Assembly (NCBI GenBank): GCA_015066625.1
Contig: SVOC01000010.1
Span: forward strand, 1 to 64,000
Source of the DNA: Oscillospiraceae bacterium
GTDB lineage: Bacteria > Bacillota > Clostridia > Oscillospirales > Acutalibacteraceae
Length of the DNA stretch: 64,000 nt
Direction: 5' to 3'
Part shown: positions 16,597-25,038 of the stretch, in pieces
How positions within the stretch are numbered: the first letter of the stretch is position 1
Layout of the letters: every line of letters starts with the position of its first letter
The notes under the pieces: model-generated
Told to the model about the DNA's origin: nothing
Seen by the model: the letters and a program-made list of their open reading frames with translations, nothing else
Database searches by the model: none
Program-made: the position numbers and the translations under genes

Positions 16597-16959
16597 ATGA
16601 TAGAAATAATAAAACCCGATTTCATTTTTGAGGATGACAGAGGCTCACTTGTTCAGCTTATTCACGAGGGATACAGCCAGATAAATGTTGTAACCTCAAA
16701 GGCAGGCGTTGAAAGAGGCAACCATTTTCACAGTCTGAACAGAGAAGGCTTTTATGTTGTTGAGGGTGCGTTTCTGCTCGAAGTCAGCCTTGACGGAAAA
16801 AGCGAAAGCTATGAATTCAAAAAGGGCGATATGTTCATTATCAAGCCCTTTGTTGTGCACAGATTCGTTTACCGTAAAGACACTACCCTTGTCGCTTTTT
16901 ACGACAAAGGAGTTGAACTTCCCGACGGTACAAAAGATATAATTGCGGAGGCGGATTGA
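16597..16959 (+). CDS. Cupin protein of the sugar epimerase/isomerase (WxcM/FdtA-like) type
   Basis: 120 residues, a single cupin barrel. The opening FIFEDDRGSLVQLI resembles the DxRGxL start of nucleotide-sugar ketoisomerases and epimerases. The cupin metal/active-site motif is ERGNHFHSLNREGFYVVEG, and KKGDMFIIKPFVVHRF is the second cupin motif. Such proteins isomerise or epimerise keto-sugar nucleotides; the neighbours suggest a GDP-heptose derivative, which is inference. The next gene starts 2 nt after its stop. Confidence 0.72.
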   Translation: MIEIIKPDFIFEDDRGSLVQLIHEGYSQINVVTSKAGVERGNHFHSLNREGFYVVEGAFLLEVSLDGKSESYEFKKGDMFIIKPFVVHRFVYRKDTTLVAFYDKGVELPDGTKDIIAEAD

Positions 16960-16960
16960 T

Positions 16961-18214
16961 TTGGAAGCGATTGTTCTTGCAGGCGGTTTCGGCACACGGC
17001 TGAAAGGCTGCATCGATAATATTCCCAAGCCTCTTGCACCCATAGACGGCAAGCCTTTCCTTTGCCTGCTGCTTGATTACCTTTATGCAAACGGCGTTCA
17101 CCGCGCGGTTATTTCAACGGGATATCTTGCCGAAAAGGTTGAAGAAGCCATCGGCAACAGATACCGCGGCATGACAATCGAATATAGCGTTGAGGATACT
17201 CCTCTCGGCACGGGCGGCGGCATAAAAAAAGCTTTGAAAATGTGTACGGATGATGATGTGATTGTCTGCAACGGCGATTCATATTTTGACGTAAATCTTT
17301 TTGAAATGAAGAAGTTTCACGAAGAATCCGGCTGTGAAATCACACTCGCCGCAAAGTTTATTGAGAACGCTTACCGTTCAGGGCTGCTTGAATTTTCACA
17401 CGGCAGACTCCGCGGCTTTACCGAAAACGGAATTGCTCCCTCGGGTTACATAAACGGCGGTGTTTATTTTATGAAACGGACACTGCTTGAAAGCGTAACG
17501 GAAAATAAATTTTCGTTTGAAAAAGAAATTCTTGCAAATAAAAAATACAGTATCGGTATATATGAAAGTGACGGGTATTTTATTGATATAGGCATACCCG
17601 AATCATATAAGCTTGCTCAGAAAGAAAAAGATAAACTCATATCATCACGCGTAAGATATGCAATTTTTCTTGACCGTGACGGAACAATAAACAAAGATAC
17701 CGTTCACCTTTTCCGCACAGAAGATTTTGAATTCCTTCCTTATGCGGATAAAGCGATTGCAGCCCTCAAAGAAAAAGGATATCTTGTTATAGTTATCACA
17801 AATCAGGCGGGTGTTGCAAAGGGTCTTTACAGAGAAGAAGATGTACACATTCTTCACAGCCACATCGATAATCTTCTTATCCGGAATCATTCCGTCATTC
17901 CCGACGGTTATTATTACTGCCCTCACCACACCGAAGCGGTTGTTGAGAAATACCGCATTGAATGTCCTTGCAGAAAGCCAAACCCGGGGCTTATACTCAA
18001 AGCCGTTGAGGATTTCGAAAAAACAGGTATACACATCAGTTTAAAAAACAGTTTTACAATCGGCAACAGACTCTCCGATATTCTTGCAGGCAAAAATGCA
18101 GGAGTTGAGTATAACATTCTTATCGGCAACGACGAAAAAGACGAAAGCGGAGTTGCCTCTCAGGTATTCGGCAGTCTTTATGATGCGGTTAACAATATAA
18201 AGCAGGTGTTTTGA
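16961..18214 (+). CDS. Fused heptose-1-phosphate nucleotidyltransferase (HddC) and heptose bisphosphate phosphatase (GmhB)
   Basis: 417 residues with two enzymes in one chain. Residues ~1-225 are a sugar-1-phosphate nucleotidyltransferase: LAGGFGTRLKG, IPKPLAPIDGKPFL, DTPLGTGGGIK and VCNGDSYFDV, closest to HddC. Residues ~230-417 are an HAD phosphatase of GmhB type: FLDRDGTINKD, ITNQAGVAKG and the zinc-binding cysteine region YYYCPHH...CPCRKPNPG. GmhB removes the 7-phosphate from heptose 1,7-bisphosphate, then HddC adds GMP. TTG at 16961 is chosen because GGAGG lies 9 nt upstream; it begins 2 nt after the cupin stop. No GmhA isomerase is in the window. Confidence 0.87.
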   Translation: MEAIVLAGGFGTRLKGCIDNIPKPLAPIDGKPFLCLLLDYLYANGVHRAVISTGYLAEKVEEAIGNRYRGMTIEYSVEDTPLGTGGGIKKALKMCTDDDVIVCNGDSYFDVNLFEMKKFHEESGCEITLAAKFIENAYRSGLLEFSHGRLRGFTENGIAPSGYINGGVYFMKRTLLESVTENKFSFEKEILANKKYSIGIYESDGYFIDIGIPESYKLAQKEKDKLISSRVRYAIFLDRDGTINKDTVHLFRTEDFEFLPYADKAIAALKEKGYLVIVITNQAGVAKGLYREEDVHILHSHIDNLLIRNHSVIPDGYYYCPHHTEAVVEKYRIECPCRKPNPGLILKAVEDFEKTGIHISLKNSFTIGNRLSDILAGKNAGVEYNILIGNDEKDESGVASQVFGSLYDAVNNIKQVF

Positions 18215-18216
18215 AT

Positions 18217-20142
18217 TTGAAAAACGTATATTTCATTCAGGTAGGATTTGCATTTGACAAATCGGTTTACCTTCCCTATGCAACAGGCACAATCGTTGCA
18301 TACTGCAAGGCACAGCCTGACATAGCGGAAGAATACACATTCCCGGAAATCATTTTCCGCAGGGGTGATGTTGAAGCTATAGCCGAAGGTATGGATAACC
18401 CCTATCTTGTTGCATTTTCCACCTATGTATGGAACGTTGAATTCAACAAAGCACTTGCAAAGGCTGTCAAAGCAAAACACCCTGAATGCACTATCGTCTT
18501 CGGCGGCCACAGTGTTTCGTACCGTATGGAGTTTCTCGCAAAGGATTATATTGATGTCCTTACACTCGGTGAGGGAGAAGAAGTAACTGCAAATCTTCTC
18601 CGTGCACTTCGCGACGGCACCGACCTTTCGGAGTGTACAGGCATTGCATTCAGAGATACAGACGGCTGTAATATACTGACTCCTCCTTACTGCCCCGAAA
18701 GCCTTGATAATTATCCTTCTCCCTACCTTACGGGGGTTTTCGATTCGATTATTGAAAAAAATCCCGACATAATGTTTGATACGATAATCGAAACCAACCG
18801 CGGCTGTCCTTACACCTGTGCATACTGCGATTGGAGTAATCACAAAAAGCTCCGTCTTTTTCCTATGGAAAAGGTTAAAGGCGAGCTCAAATGGCTTTCA
18901 GACCATAACATAGAGTATTGTTTCTGTGCCGATGCAAACTTCGGCATATTTGACCGCGACGAAGAAATTGCGGAATATATAGTTGAACTCAACAAGCAAA
19001 CGGGCTTCCCGAAGGTATTCCGTCCCTGCTACGAAAAGAACAGTGCCGAAAGGGTTTTCAGAATTTCAAAGGCACTGAATTCCAGGGGTCTTGACAAAGG
19101 TGCAACCATGGCTTATCAGACCCTCTGCGACGATGCGCTCAAAAATATCAACCGCAAAAACCTGACAATGGAGCATTTTTCGGGTCTTATGGCAGACTAT
19201 AACAAAGCCAATATTCCCACATACTCTGAACTTATTCTGGGCTTACCCGGTGAAACATCCGAAAGTTTCTGTCAGGGTCTTTGCAAGCTTCTCAGGGCGG
19301 GTCAGCATAACTCAATCAGCGTTTACTACTGCGAGCTTCTCCCCAATGCCCCTATGTGCGACCCCGATTTTATGAAAGCACATAAAATCGAGCCCATGAA
19401 GGTTCAGTTCAATCACATACATTCAGCAAGCGGCAAAAAAGACGGCATTCCCGAATACTCATATCTTGTCCGTTCAACAAGCACTCTCCCCCGTGACGGC
19501 TGGGTTTATGCAAATCTTTTTTCAATCTGCCTGCAATGTTTCCACAGTCTGGGCTTACTTCGTTATTTTGCCATTTATGCCTATTACGCGCTGAACATTG
19601 ACTATTATGATTTTTATTCGGGGCTTCTTGAATTCTGCCTTAAAAGCGAGAGCAGAATCGGTAAGCTTTTCAGAGAAATAAAGCGTAAGCTTGACGGCTC
19701 GCTGGAAGGCGACTGGAATCACAGCAACCCCGTTTTCGGCAATGTAACCTGGTTCTTTGAAGAAGGTCTTTTCCTTGAACTTCTTTACGATTCGGGCGAA
19801 TACGAAAGAATTATTGAAGGATATGTAAGAAATCTCGGAATTGAGGACACCATTTTCACGGAGCTTTGCAAATTCCAGATAAATGCCGTAAAAAAGCCCT
19901 TTGAAAGCGGCAAATCCTTTGAATGTGACTATGACTTTGCCGCATATTTCTCGGATGTATCCGAGGAAAAACGCATCCCCGAAAAGAAAAAGACCGCCTA
20001 TACTTTTGAGGCGGCTAAAACTTATGATAACTGGCCTGCATTTGCCAAGGAAATCGTATGGTACGGCAGGCGTAAAGGTGCAACACTTTACACCAACAAC
20101 ATCTCCGCCGTTAAATCGTCACACACTTCGAAAGACTCGTGA
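18217..20142 (+). CDS. B12-binding domain radical SAM protein
   Basis: About 641 residues. Residues 1-140 form a cobalamin-binding Rossmann domain (VFGGHS, LTLGEGEE). The radical SAM cluster motif CPYTCAYCDW follows near residue 200 (CxxxCxxC for the 4Fe-4S cluster). A third region of ~250 residues at the C-terminus is helical and unrecognised. Enzymes of this architecture commonly methylate unreactive carbons or rearrange substrates. TTG at 18217 is preferred (AGGTG 8 nt upstream) over TTG at 18211; both touch the upstream stop, so it is cotranscribed with HddC-GmhB. A substrate linked to the heptose sugar is inference. Confidence 0.85.
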   Translation: MKNVYFIQVGFAFDKSVYLPYATGTIVAYCKAQPDIAEEYTFPEIIFRRGDVEAIAEGMDNPYLVAFSTYVWNVEFNKALAKAVKAKHPECTIVFGGHSVSYRMEFLAKDYIDVLTLGEGEEVTANLLRALRDGTDLSECTGIAFRDTDGCNILTPPYCPESLDNYPSPYLTGVFDSIIEKNPDIMFDTIIETNRGCPYTCAYCDWSNHKKLRLFPMEKVKGELKWLSDHNIEYCFCADANFGIFDRDEEIAEYIVELNKQTGFPKVFRPCYEKNSAERVFRISKALNSRGLDKGATMAYQTLCDDALKNINRKNLTMEHFSGLMADYNKANIPTYSELILGLPGETSESFCQGLCKLLRAGQHNSISVYYCELLPNAPMCDPDFMKAHKIEPMKVQFNHIHSASGKKDGIPEYSYLVRSTSTLPRDGWVYANLFSICLQCFHSLGLLRYFAIYAYYALNIDYYDFYSGLLEFCLKSESRIGKLFREIKRKLDGSLEGDWNHSNPVFGNVTWFFEEGLFLELLYDSGEYERIIEGYVRNLGIEDTIFTELCKFQINAVKKPFESGKSFECDYDFAAYFSDVSEEKRIPEKKKTAYTFEAAKTYDNWPAFAKEIVWYGRRKGATLYTNNISAVKSSHTSKDS

Positions 20143-20250
20143 TGGGTTGAAACGGAATTTCTGTTTTTTCGGTTAAGCGGTAACGGGGTTTACGGTATAG
20201 ATTCTGCGGATTCAAAATTCGGAATGAAGCTAAAAAAACGGTCTTAACAA

Positions 20251-20276
20251 AAAAAGAGAGCCACGGCTCTCTTTTT
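20251..20276. terminator. Bidirectional terminator after the radical SAM gene
   Basis: AAAAAGAGAGC...GCTCTCTTTTTT: a stem of six to seven GC-rich pairs extended by A/T pairs, between convergent genes. The ~105 nt before it (20143-20250) hold nothing else I recognise. Confidence 0.75.
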
Positions 20277-20279
20277 TGT

Positions 20280-21137
20280 TTATTTCTTAAATTTTGAACA
20301 TATAAACTTCAGTGTTTTTTCGCCAAGTTCTTCAAGGGGCAACCCGTTCTGACAAACAACCGTCAGCATCATAATCATCGATGCGCCCGCAGCGAAAGAG
20401 CAAGTACTGTACATAAATAGGGGCACAACCGAAAATGCCGCTGAAATAATATAGCCTGCAGTTTCGGCAAGCGGTCTTTTCTTCTTGACTGAAACAACCG
20501 CAAGAACAACAAGAACGGCTATCGCAAACACTAAGGCAAGTGAATCCCATATTTCTGTAACAAGAGAATGAACGCTGAGGGAATAACGTCTGTACCAGAA
20601 GGCATATGCTGCCGCTCCGATTATCACTGCCTCCGAAACCAAAACAAGAATCTTCTTCCACACCGCGGAGTTTTTAAGCTCCTCAGAAAGATATATAAGC
20701 GAAACGCCCGCCGCCGGAAGGCACATCACCGCCGTTCCGCTGTATTTCGCCGCAACAATAATGCTAAGCACTGCAGAAACGGGAACAAGCACCGCTTTTT
20801 GCGAGCATAAAAGTATCAGCGGCATAAAAACCATCATTCTGATTACATCACTGCTCAGATTTATATTTGAAATCAGCACACCAAGCGTCATAAACACAGA
20901 TACGGTCATAAGTATTCCCTGTGCAGAAAACAGCTTATTGCCTTTTTCGTTCAATGTTAATGCAACAAAAGCCGAAAAAGCAAGCGATGCCGCAAACTGA
21001 ATAATAACATCCTTCGCAGAATCCCATTCTTTGCCTATTGCGCAATAAAAGATTCCGGCAAAGACGGTAAAGAATAAAATAAGAACGGTTTTAATTTTTG
21101 TTTTCATATCCCATTGAGCATTTTTTATCATTGTCAT
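20280..21137 (-). CDS. Polytopic membrane protein of unknown function
   Basis: 285 residues with roughly nine hydrophobic helices and short loops; no motif I can assign. A cytoplasmic basic loop (VKKKR) sits near residue 220, and the C-terminus is a short basic tail (KTLKFICSKFKK). It is a single gene, convergent with the radical SAM gene and divergent from the SDR epimerase at 21246. It could be an export or lipid-linked sugar component of the same locus, but only position supports that. Confidence 0.7.
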   Translation of the reverse strand: MTMIKNAQWDMKTKIKTVLILFFTVFAGIFYCAIGKEWDSAKDVIIQFAASLAFSAFVALTLNEKGNKLFSAQGILMTVSVFMTLGVLISNINLSSDVIRMMVFMPLILLCSQKAVLVPVSAVLSIIVAAKYSGTAVMCLPAAGVSLIYLSEELKNSAVWKKILVLVSEAVIIGAAAYAFWYRRYSLSVHSLVTEIWDSLALVFAIAVLVVLAVVSVKKKRPLAETAGYIISAAFSVVPLFMYSTCSFAAGASMIMMLTVVCQNGLPLEELGEKTLKFICSKFKK

Positions 21138-21182
21138 CGGGCTCCCTGTTTATAAATTCAATGAACATAAAACTATTTACAT

Positions 21183-21211
21183 TTGACTTAATTATAAAAG
21201 TGTGATAAAGT
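21183..21211 (+). promoter_or_regulatory. Candidate promoter of the SDR epimerase gene
   Basis: TTGACT (21183-21188), 17-nt spacer, TAAAGT (21206-21211), about 35 nt before the ATG at 21246. The -10 is weak. Confidence 0.35.
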
Positions 21212-21245
21212 ATCTATACTTTGGACTATATGGAAGTGACTAAAT

Positions 21246-22181
21246 ATGCTTGATATTCTTGTTACCGGCGGTGCAGGTTACATAGGCTCAGTGCTTGTCC
21301 CCCTGCTTCTATCAAAAGGCTGTCGCGTAACCGTACTTGATAACCTTTTTTACAATCAGAATCCCTTACTGGAATGCTGCGCAAATCCTGATTTCACTAT
21401 GATCAATGCAGATGCTCGCAATGAAAAAGCAGTTAAAGAAGCTATGAAGGACAAGGACTACATCATCCCCCTTGCAGCTCTTGCGGGCTTTCCCATCTGC
21501 GATAAAGAAGCCTGCTCTGCATACTCCATAAACTACGACGCAATCAAAATGATTCTTCGTCTGAGAGAAAAGGGTCAGCGTATTATTTTTCCTTGCACAA
21601 ACAGCGGATACGGTCTGGGCGAAGGTGAAAAATTCTGTACCGAAAGCTCACCCATAAAACCTATTTCCATATACGGCAAAAGCAAGGTTGAAGCAGAAGC
21701 CGCCGTGCTCAGCGAAAGCGGCACAACCGCATTCCGTTTTGCAACGCTCTTCGGTGCTTCACCCAGAATGAGAACCGACCTGCTTGTAAACGACTTCGTT
21801 TACCGTGCCGTTTTTGACCGCACGCTGGTTGTTTTTGAAGGCAATTTCAAGAGAAATTATCTTCATGTCAGGGATGCTGCAAACGCATTCTGGTTTGCCA
21901 TTGAAAACTTTGAAAGAATGGAAGGCGGTACTCATAACTGCGGTCTATCCGACTCAAATCTTTCAAAGATAGAGCTTTGCGAGAAAATCAAGGCGATTAT
22001 TCCCAAATTCACTTATATTGAAGCTCCCGTCGGCGAAGACCCCGACAAACGGAATTACATTGTTTCCAACGAAAAACTTGAAGGTCTGGGCTGGACTCCG
22101 ATATATTCCCTTGATGACGGAATTATTGAGCTTACAAAAGCCTATCAGATAATCAAAAACAACCGCTTTTCAAACATATAA
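21246..22181 (+). CDS. NAD-dependent sugar-nucleotide epimerase/dehydratase (extended SDR)
   Basis: 311 residues. NAD-binding motif VTGGAGYIGSVL at the N-terminus; catalytic Tyr-Lys in SIYGKSKVEAE, with FPCTNSGYG supplying the Ser/Thr. It ends in the typical nucleotide-sugar half (RNYLHVRDAANAF). It acts on a nucleotide-activated sugar; the nearby heptose genes make a GDP-heptose the likely substrate, but this is inferred. Monocistronic, with its own terminator. Confidence 0.87.
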   Translation: MLDILVTGGAGYIGSVLVPLLLSKGCRVTVLDNLFYNQNPLLECCANPDFTMINADARNEKAVKEAMKDKDYIIPLAALAGFPICDKEACSAYSINYDAIKMILRLREKGQRIIFPCTNSGYGLGEGEKFCTESSPIKPISIYGKSKVEAEAAVLSESGTTAFRFATLFGASPRMRTDLLVNDFVYRAVFDRTLVVFEGNFKRNYLHVRDAANAFWFAIENFERMEGGTHNCGLSDSNLSKIELCEKIKAIIPKFTYIEAPVGEDPDKRNYIVSNEKLEGLGWTPIYSLDDGIIELTKAYQIIKNNRFSNI

Positions 22182-22189
22182 ATCCTGCT

Positions 22190-22220
22190 GAGGATGTGCT
22201 TTACGCGCATCCTCTTTTTT
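22190..22220. terminator. Terminator after the SDR epimerase
   Basis: GAGGATGTGC (22190-22199) pairs with GCGCATCCTC (22205-22214), 10 bp with one G-U, then TTTTTT. It lies between convergent genes. Confidence 0.8.
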
Positions 22221-23442
22221 ATGCCGTAAGTCCGTAAGGCTGAGCCGTAGCATATACAATAAAAATTATTGCAAGCAAAACGGTTTTATCTTTAAAATAG
22301 AAACCAATCTGCTGCATAGTCTTTTTGAATGGTTCATCCTTCGTTACAAGCATAAACATAGCAAGTGCAAACTGAGTTATTATTGCTGACTGATACCAAC
22401 GAATAAAGTCCTGTGCAATAATCATTCCCAAAGGAATGGTGAGCACTGAAAGCATAAAGCACAGATAAACAAATTTTCTGCCCTTGCTTTCCGTATTCTT
22501 CATACACTTCACCCACACTGCCCAACAAGCGGCTATAACCGCTGTGCCGAAAATAACAAGGGACACGGTATAAGTCAATGAAATATCTGCCAGATTAACT
22601 TTTACCATCATAATCAGACGTTCAACAGCATTTGCACCCGCAACCATTTCGGCAGTAATTCCCGTATTCTCCGGCGGAATATCCAGAAAGTAGAAAGCAA
22701 TATTTTCGATTCCGAAATCCGTGTAGGTAAATCCGCCTTTATTTTTGAGGGTTTCAAAAAACTGCTCATAAGTTATTGTTGCTGTGCCTGCACCCTTAAC
22801 CAAAACCCAGAGCGTAGCTGCAACAGTAACCGCACACGATGCAATAAACACCACAGAATCGGCAAACTTCTTTTCTTTGCTAAAAACAAGATATAATACC
22901 GCAAGTCCGAAAAGCGGGAAATAGGTTGCTGCAAAACCGCTGTGTATAAACACTCCAACGGCACAAAGTACGGGAACAAGCCATCTGAGATACTTATTAT
23001 CAATGCAAAGCATTGCAATAATGGCAATAATGAACATCCAGATATCCAGAAATCCCAGATACAGTGAAAAGTTTGAAAAGGTAAACATTCCCGTAATCGC
23101 AAATGCAGTCAACACAAGTGCCTGTGCTTTTATTTCACTGTCAGCGCACTTTATAACCTTTCCTATTATAATCGCCGAGAAAAGAAGTACAACCGCAAGC
23201 ACAATCATACAGAAGCCTGCAATCCATCGGGGACTCGGGTCGGGGTTGAGAAGCTTCACAAGCGAGCCGATGAGAAGTCTTGATGTTTTACCCATTGAGT
23301 AATCCACGAGATAATAGAGCCTTGTATATTCGCCGACGCTGAAATCGGGATATAAATTTGAAACCGCCTGAACAGCAAGCACCATAAATATACACAGCTC
23401 GTATTTTATTGAAGAAAATATTCTGGCAGCCTTTGTTTTCAT
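22219..23442 (-). CDS. Polytopic membrane protein, possibly GT-C or EpsG-like
   Basis: 407 residues with about ten to eleven helices. A first outer loop reads NLYPDFSVGEYTRLYYLVDYSMGK, and a DPSPRW loop follows helix 2; acidic residues in the first loop are reminiscent of GT-C glycosyltransferases or EpsG-like polysaccharide polymerases, but I do not recognise a defining motif. ATG at 23442 is chosen (GGTGG 8 nt upstream), not the GTG at 23454 that overlaps the ribosome site. It ends convergent to the SDR epimerase and begins just downstream of the amino-acid ABC transporter. Confidence 0.7.
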   Translation of the reverse strand: MKTKAARIFSSIKYELCIFMVLAVQAVSNLYPDFSVGEYTRLYYLVDYSMGKTSRLLIGSLVKLLNPDPSPRWIAGFCMIVLAVVLLFSAIIIGKVIKCADSEIKAQALVLTAFAITGMFTFSNFSLYLGFLDIWMFIIAIIAMLCIDNKYLRWLVPVLCAVGVFIHSGFAATYFPLFGLAVLYLVFSKEKKFADSVVFIASCAVTVAATLWVLVKGAGTATITYEQFFETLKNKGGFTYTDFGIENIAFYFLDIPPENTGITAEMVAGANAVERLIMMVKVNLADISLTYTVSLVIFGTAVIAACWAVWVKCMKNTESKGRKFVYLCFMLSVLTIPLGMIIAQDFIRWYQSAIITQFALAMFMLVTKDEPFKKTMQQIGFYFKDKTVLLAIIFIVYATAQPYGLTA

Positions 23443-23467
23443 CAGCCAAACCACCTTAAACTAAAAA

Positions 23468-24262
23468 TTACATAAGAACCTTTGAAAGAAATTCTTTGAG
23501 ACGGGCATTCTTAGGATTAGTGAAGAATTCTTCGGGGTTGTTTTCTTCCATAATAACACCCTCATCCATGAATACAACTCTTGAACCCACTTCCTTTGCA
23601 AAGCCCATTTCGTGAGTAACAACAACCATGGTCATTCCCGACTGGGCAAGCTCCTTCATAAGCTCAAGCACCTCGCCTACCATTTCGGGGTCAAGGGCAG
23701 AGGTAGGTTCGTCAAAAAGAATGACATCGGGATTCATTGCAAGAGAACGGATAATGGCAACTCTCTGCTTCTGACCGCCCGAAAGGGTTGAAGGGTAAGC
23801 ATTTGCCTTATCTTCAAGACCGATTCTTGCAAGAAGCTTGCGTGCGTTTTCTTCAGCATCCTTTTTAATCTGCGCAACACTCTGAACAGGTTGCTTATTT
23901 TTTGAGAAGAGATTTTTTATAACAGCCTTTCTCCTGTCTGATTTTGCACAGAGAACGGGAGAAAGCATAATATTCTGAATAACGGTTTTATTGTTGAAAA
24001 GATTAAAGTGCTGGAACACCATACCGATGCGGCGGCGGTGAATATTGATATCAACCTTGGGGTCTGCAATATCAACACCGTTGAAAATAATGTTTCCGCC
24101 CGTAGGGTCTTCCATACAGTTAAGGCAACGCAGAAAAGTTGATTTGCCCGAGCCTGAAGGACCGATAACCACAACAACATCGCCTTTGTTGATGGTGATA
24201 TCAATACCTTTGAGAACTTCATTCTTGCCGAAGCTCTTTTTGAGTTTAATTACGTCTATCAC
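23468..24262 (-). CDS. Polar amino-acid ABC transporter ATPase (GlnQ/ArtM type) with a small insertion
   Basis: 264 residues, ATPase of an amino-acid importer. Walker [10 protein letters not shown], signature [15 protein letters not shown], Walker [17 protein letters not shown]. Between the Q-loop ([13 protein letters not shown]) and the alpha-helical domain there is an extra ~24 residues (around residues 105-130, [14 protein letters not shown]), making it longer than the usual ~240. It overlaps the permease gene by 17 nt. Confidence 0.94.
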   Translation of the reverse strand: MIDVIKLKKSFGKNEVLKGIDITINKGDVVVVIGPSGSGKSTFLRCLNCMEDPTGGNIIFNGVDIADPKVDINIHRRRIGMVFQHFNLFNNKTVIQNIMLSPVLCAKSDRRKAVIKNLFSKNKQPVQSVAQIKKDAEENARKLLARIGLEDKANAYPSTLSGGQKQRVAIIRSLAMNPDVILFDEPTSALDPEMVGEVLELMKELAQSGMTMVVVTHEMGFAKEVGSRVVFMDEGVIMEENNPEEFFTNPKNARLKEFLSKVLM

Positions 24263-24953
24263 TCTTCTTCAAGCTCCTTTCCATAAATTTGATAAGCACC
24301 GTAATAAGGCATACGATAACAATATAGATTACCGCCATTGCAAGATACGGAACCATAAATTCATAGCTGTTTGAACCGATATAGTTGAATGCAACATAAA
24401 GGTCTGCAGCACCGATAAATGAAACAATGGAGGTTTCTTTTATAAGAACAATAAATTCGTTGCCCAGAGTGGGAAGGATGTTCTTGACAGCCTGAGGAAT
24501 AACAATCTTCATCATTGTTGTTGAAAAGCTCAGACCTACCGACCTGCCGCCTTCGGTCTGACCGTAGTCAACGGACTGTATGCCGCTTCGCATAATTTCG
24601 GATATGTATGCGCCGCTGTTAAGACCGAAAACCGCAATAGCAACGCTTACGGAAGGCAGATTTATACCCATAAGAGGCAAAGCAACATAATAGAAAAGCA
24701 GAAGCTGAACAACCATGGGTGTTCCTCTGAAAAAGCCTACATAAAATGTGCAGATTGAATTGAGTACTTTGGGAAGAGTTTTATACTTGGGAATAACTCT
24801 TACCGTTGCAATAAGAGTGCCTATAACAATACCGATAACGAGACCGAGAATTGCAATTTTAAGCGTATTTTCAAGACCCTCAATAACCTTGACATAGCCT
24901 TTATAGTCAATGAGAATCTCGATAAATTTATTTATCTTGGCTTCAAAATTCAT
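24246..24953 (-). CDS. Polar amino-acid ABC transporter permease
   Basis: 235 residues with about five helices. HisM/GlnP-type signature: [17 protein letters not shown], then [28 protein letters not shown], which holds the EAA coupling loop. It lies between the binding-protein gene and the ATPase gene in one operon, separated from the former by a stable hairpin that may lower its expression relative to the binding protein. Confidence 0.95.
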   Translation of the reverse strand: MNFEAKINKFIEILIDYKGYVKVIEGLENTLKIAILGLVIGIVIGTLIATVRVIPKYKTLPKVLNSICTFYVGFFRGTPMVVQLLLFYYVALPLMGINLPSVSVAIAVFGLNSGAYISEIMRSGIQSVDYGQTEGGRSVGLSFSTTMMKIVIPQAVKNILPTLGNEFIVLIKETSIVSFIGAADLYVAFNYIGSNSYEFMVPYLAMAVIYIVIVCLITVLIKFMERSLKKSDRRN

Positions 24954-24975
24954 AGCATTTATCCCTTTTGACAGA

Positions 24976-25002
24976 GTAACCTCACCGCATTGGTGAGGTT
25001 AC
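24976..25002 (-). other. Intercistronic hairpin between binding protein and permease genes
   Basis: GTAACCTCACC (24976-24986) and GGTGAGGTTAC (24992-25002) form an 11-bp perfect stem with a 5-nt loop. No T-run follows on the minus strand. The position just after the most abundant component of an ABC operon fits an mRNA 3'-end stabiliser or partial terminator. Confidence 0.6.
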
Positions 25003-25038
25003 ATCTTCATTTTAATTTAGACCGTTTTACTGCTGAAA

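Noticed and set aside
25003-25038. Frameshifted normal C-terminus of the permuted binding protein
   Set aside because: The sequence after the stop at 25039 does not encode the family's C-terminal segment in any frame.
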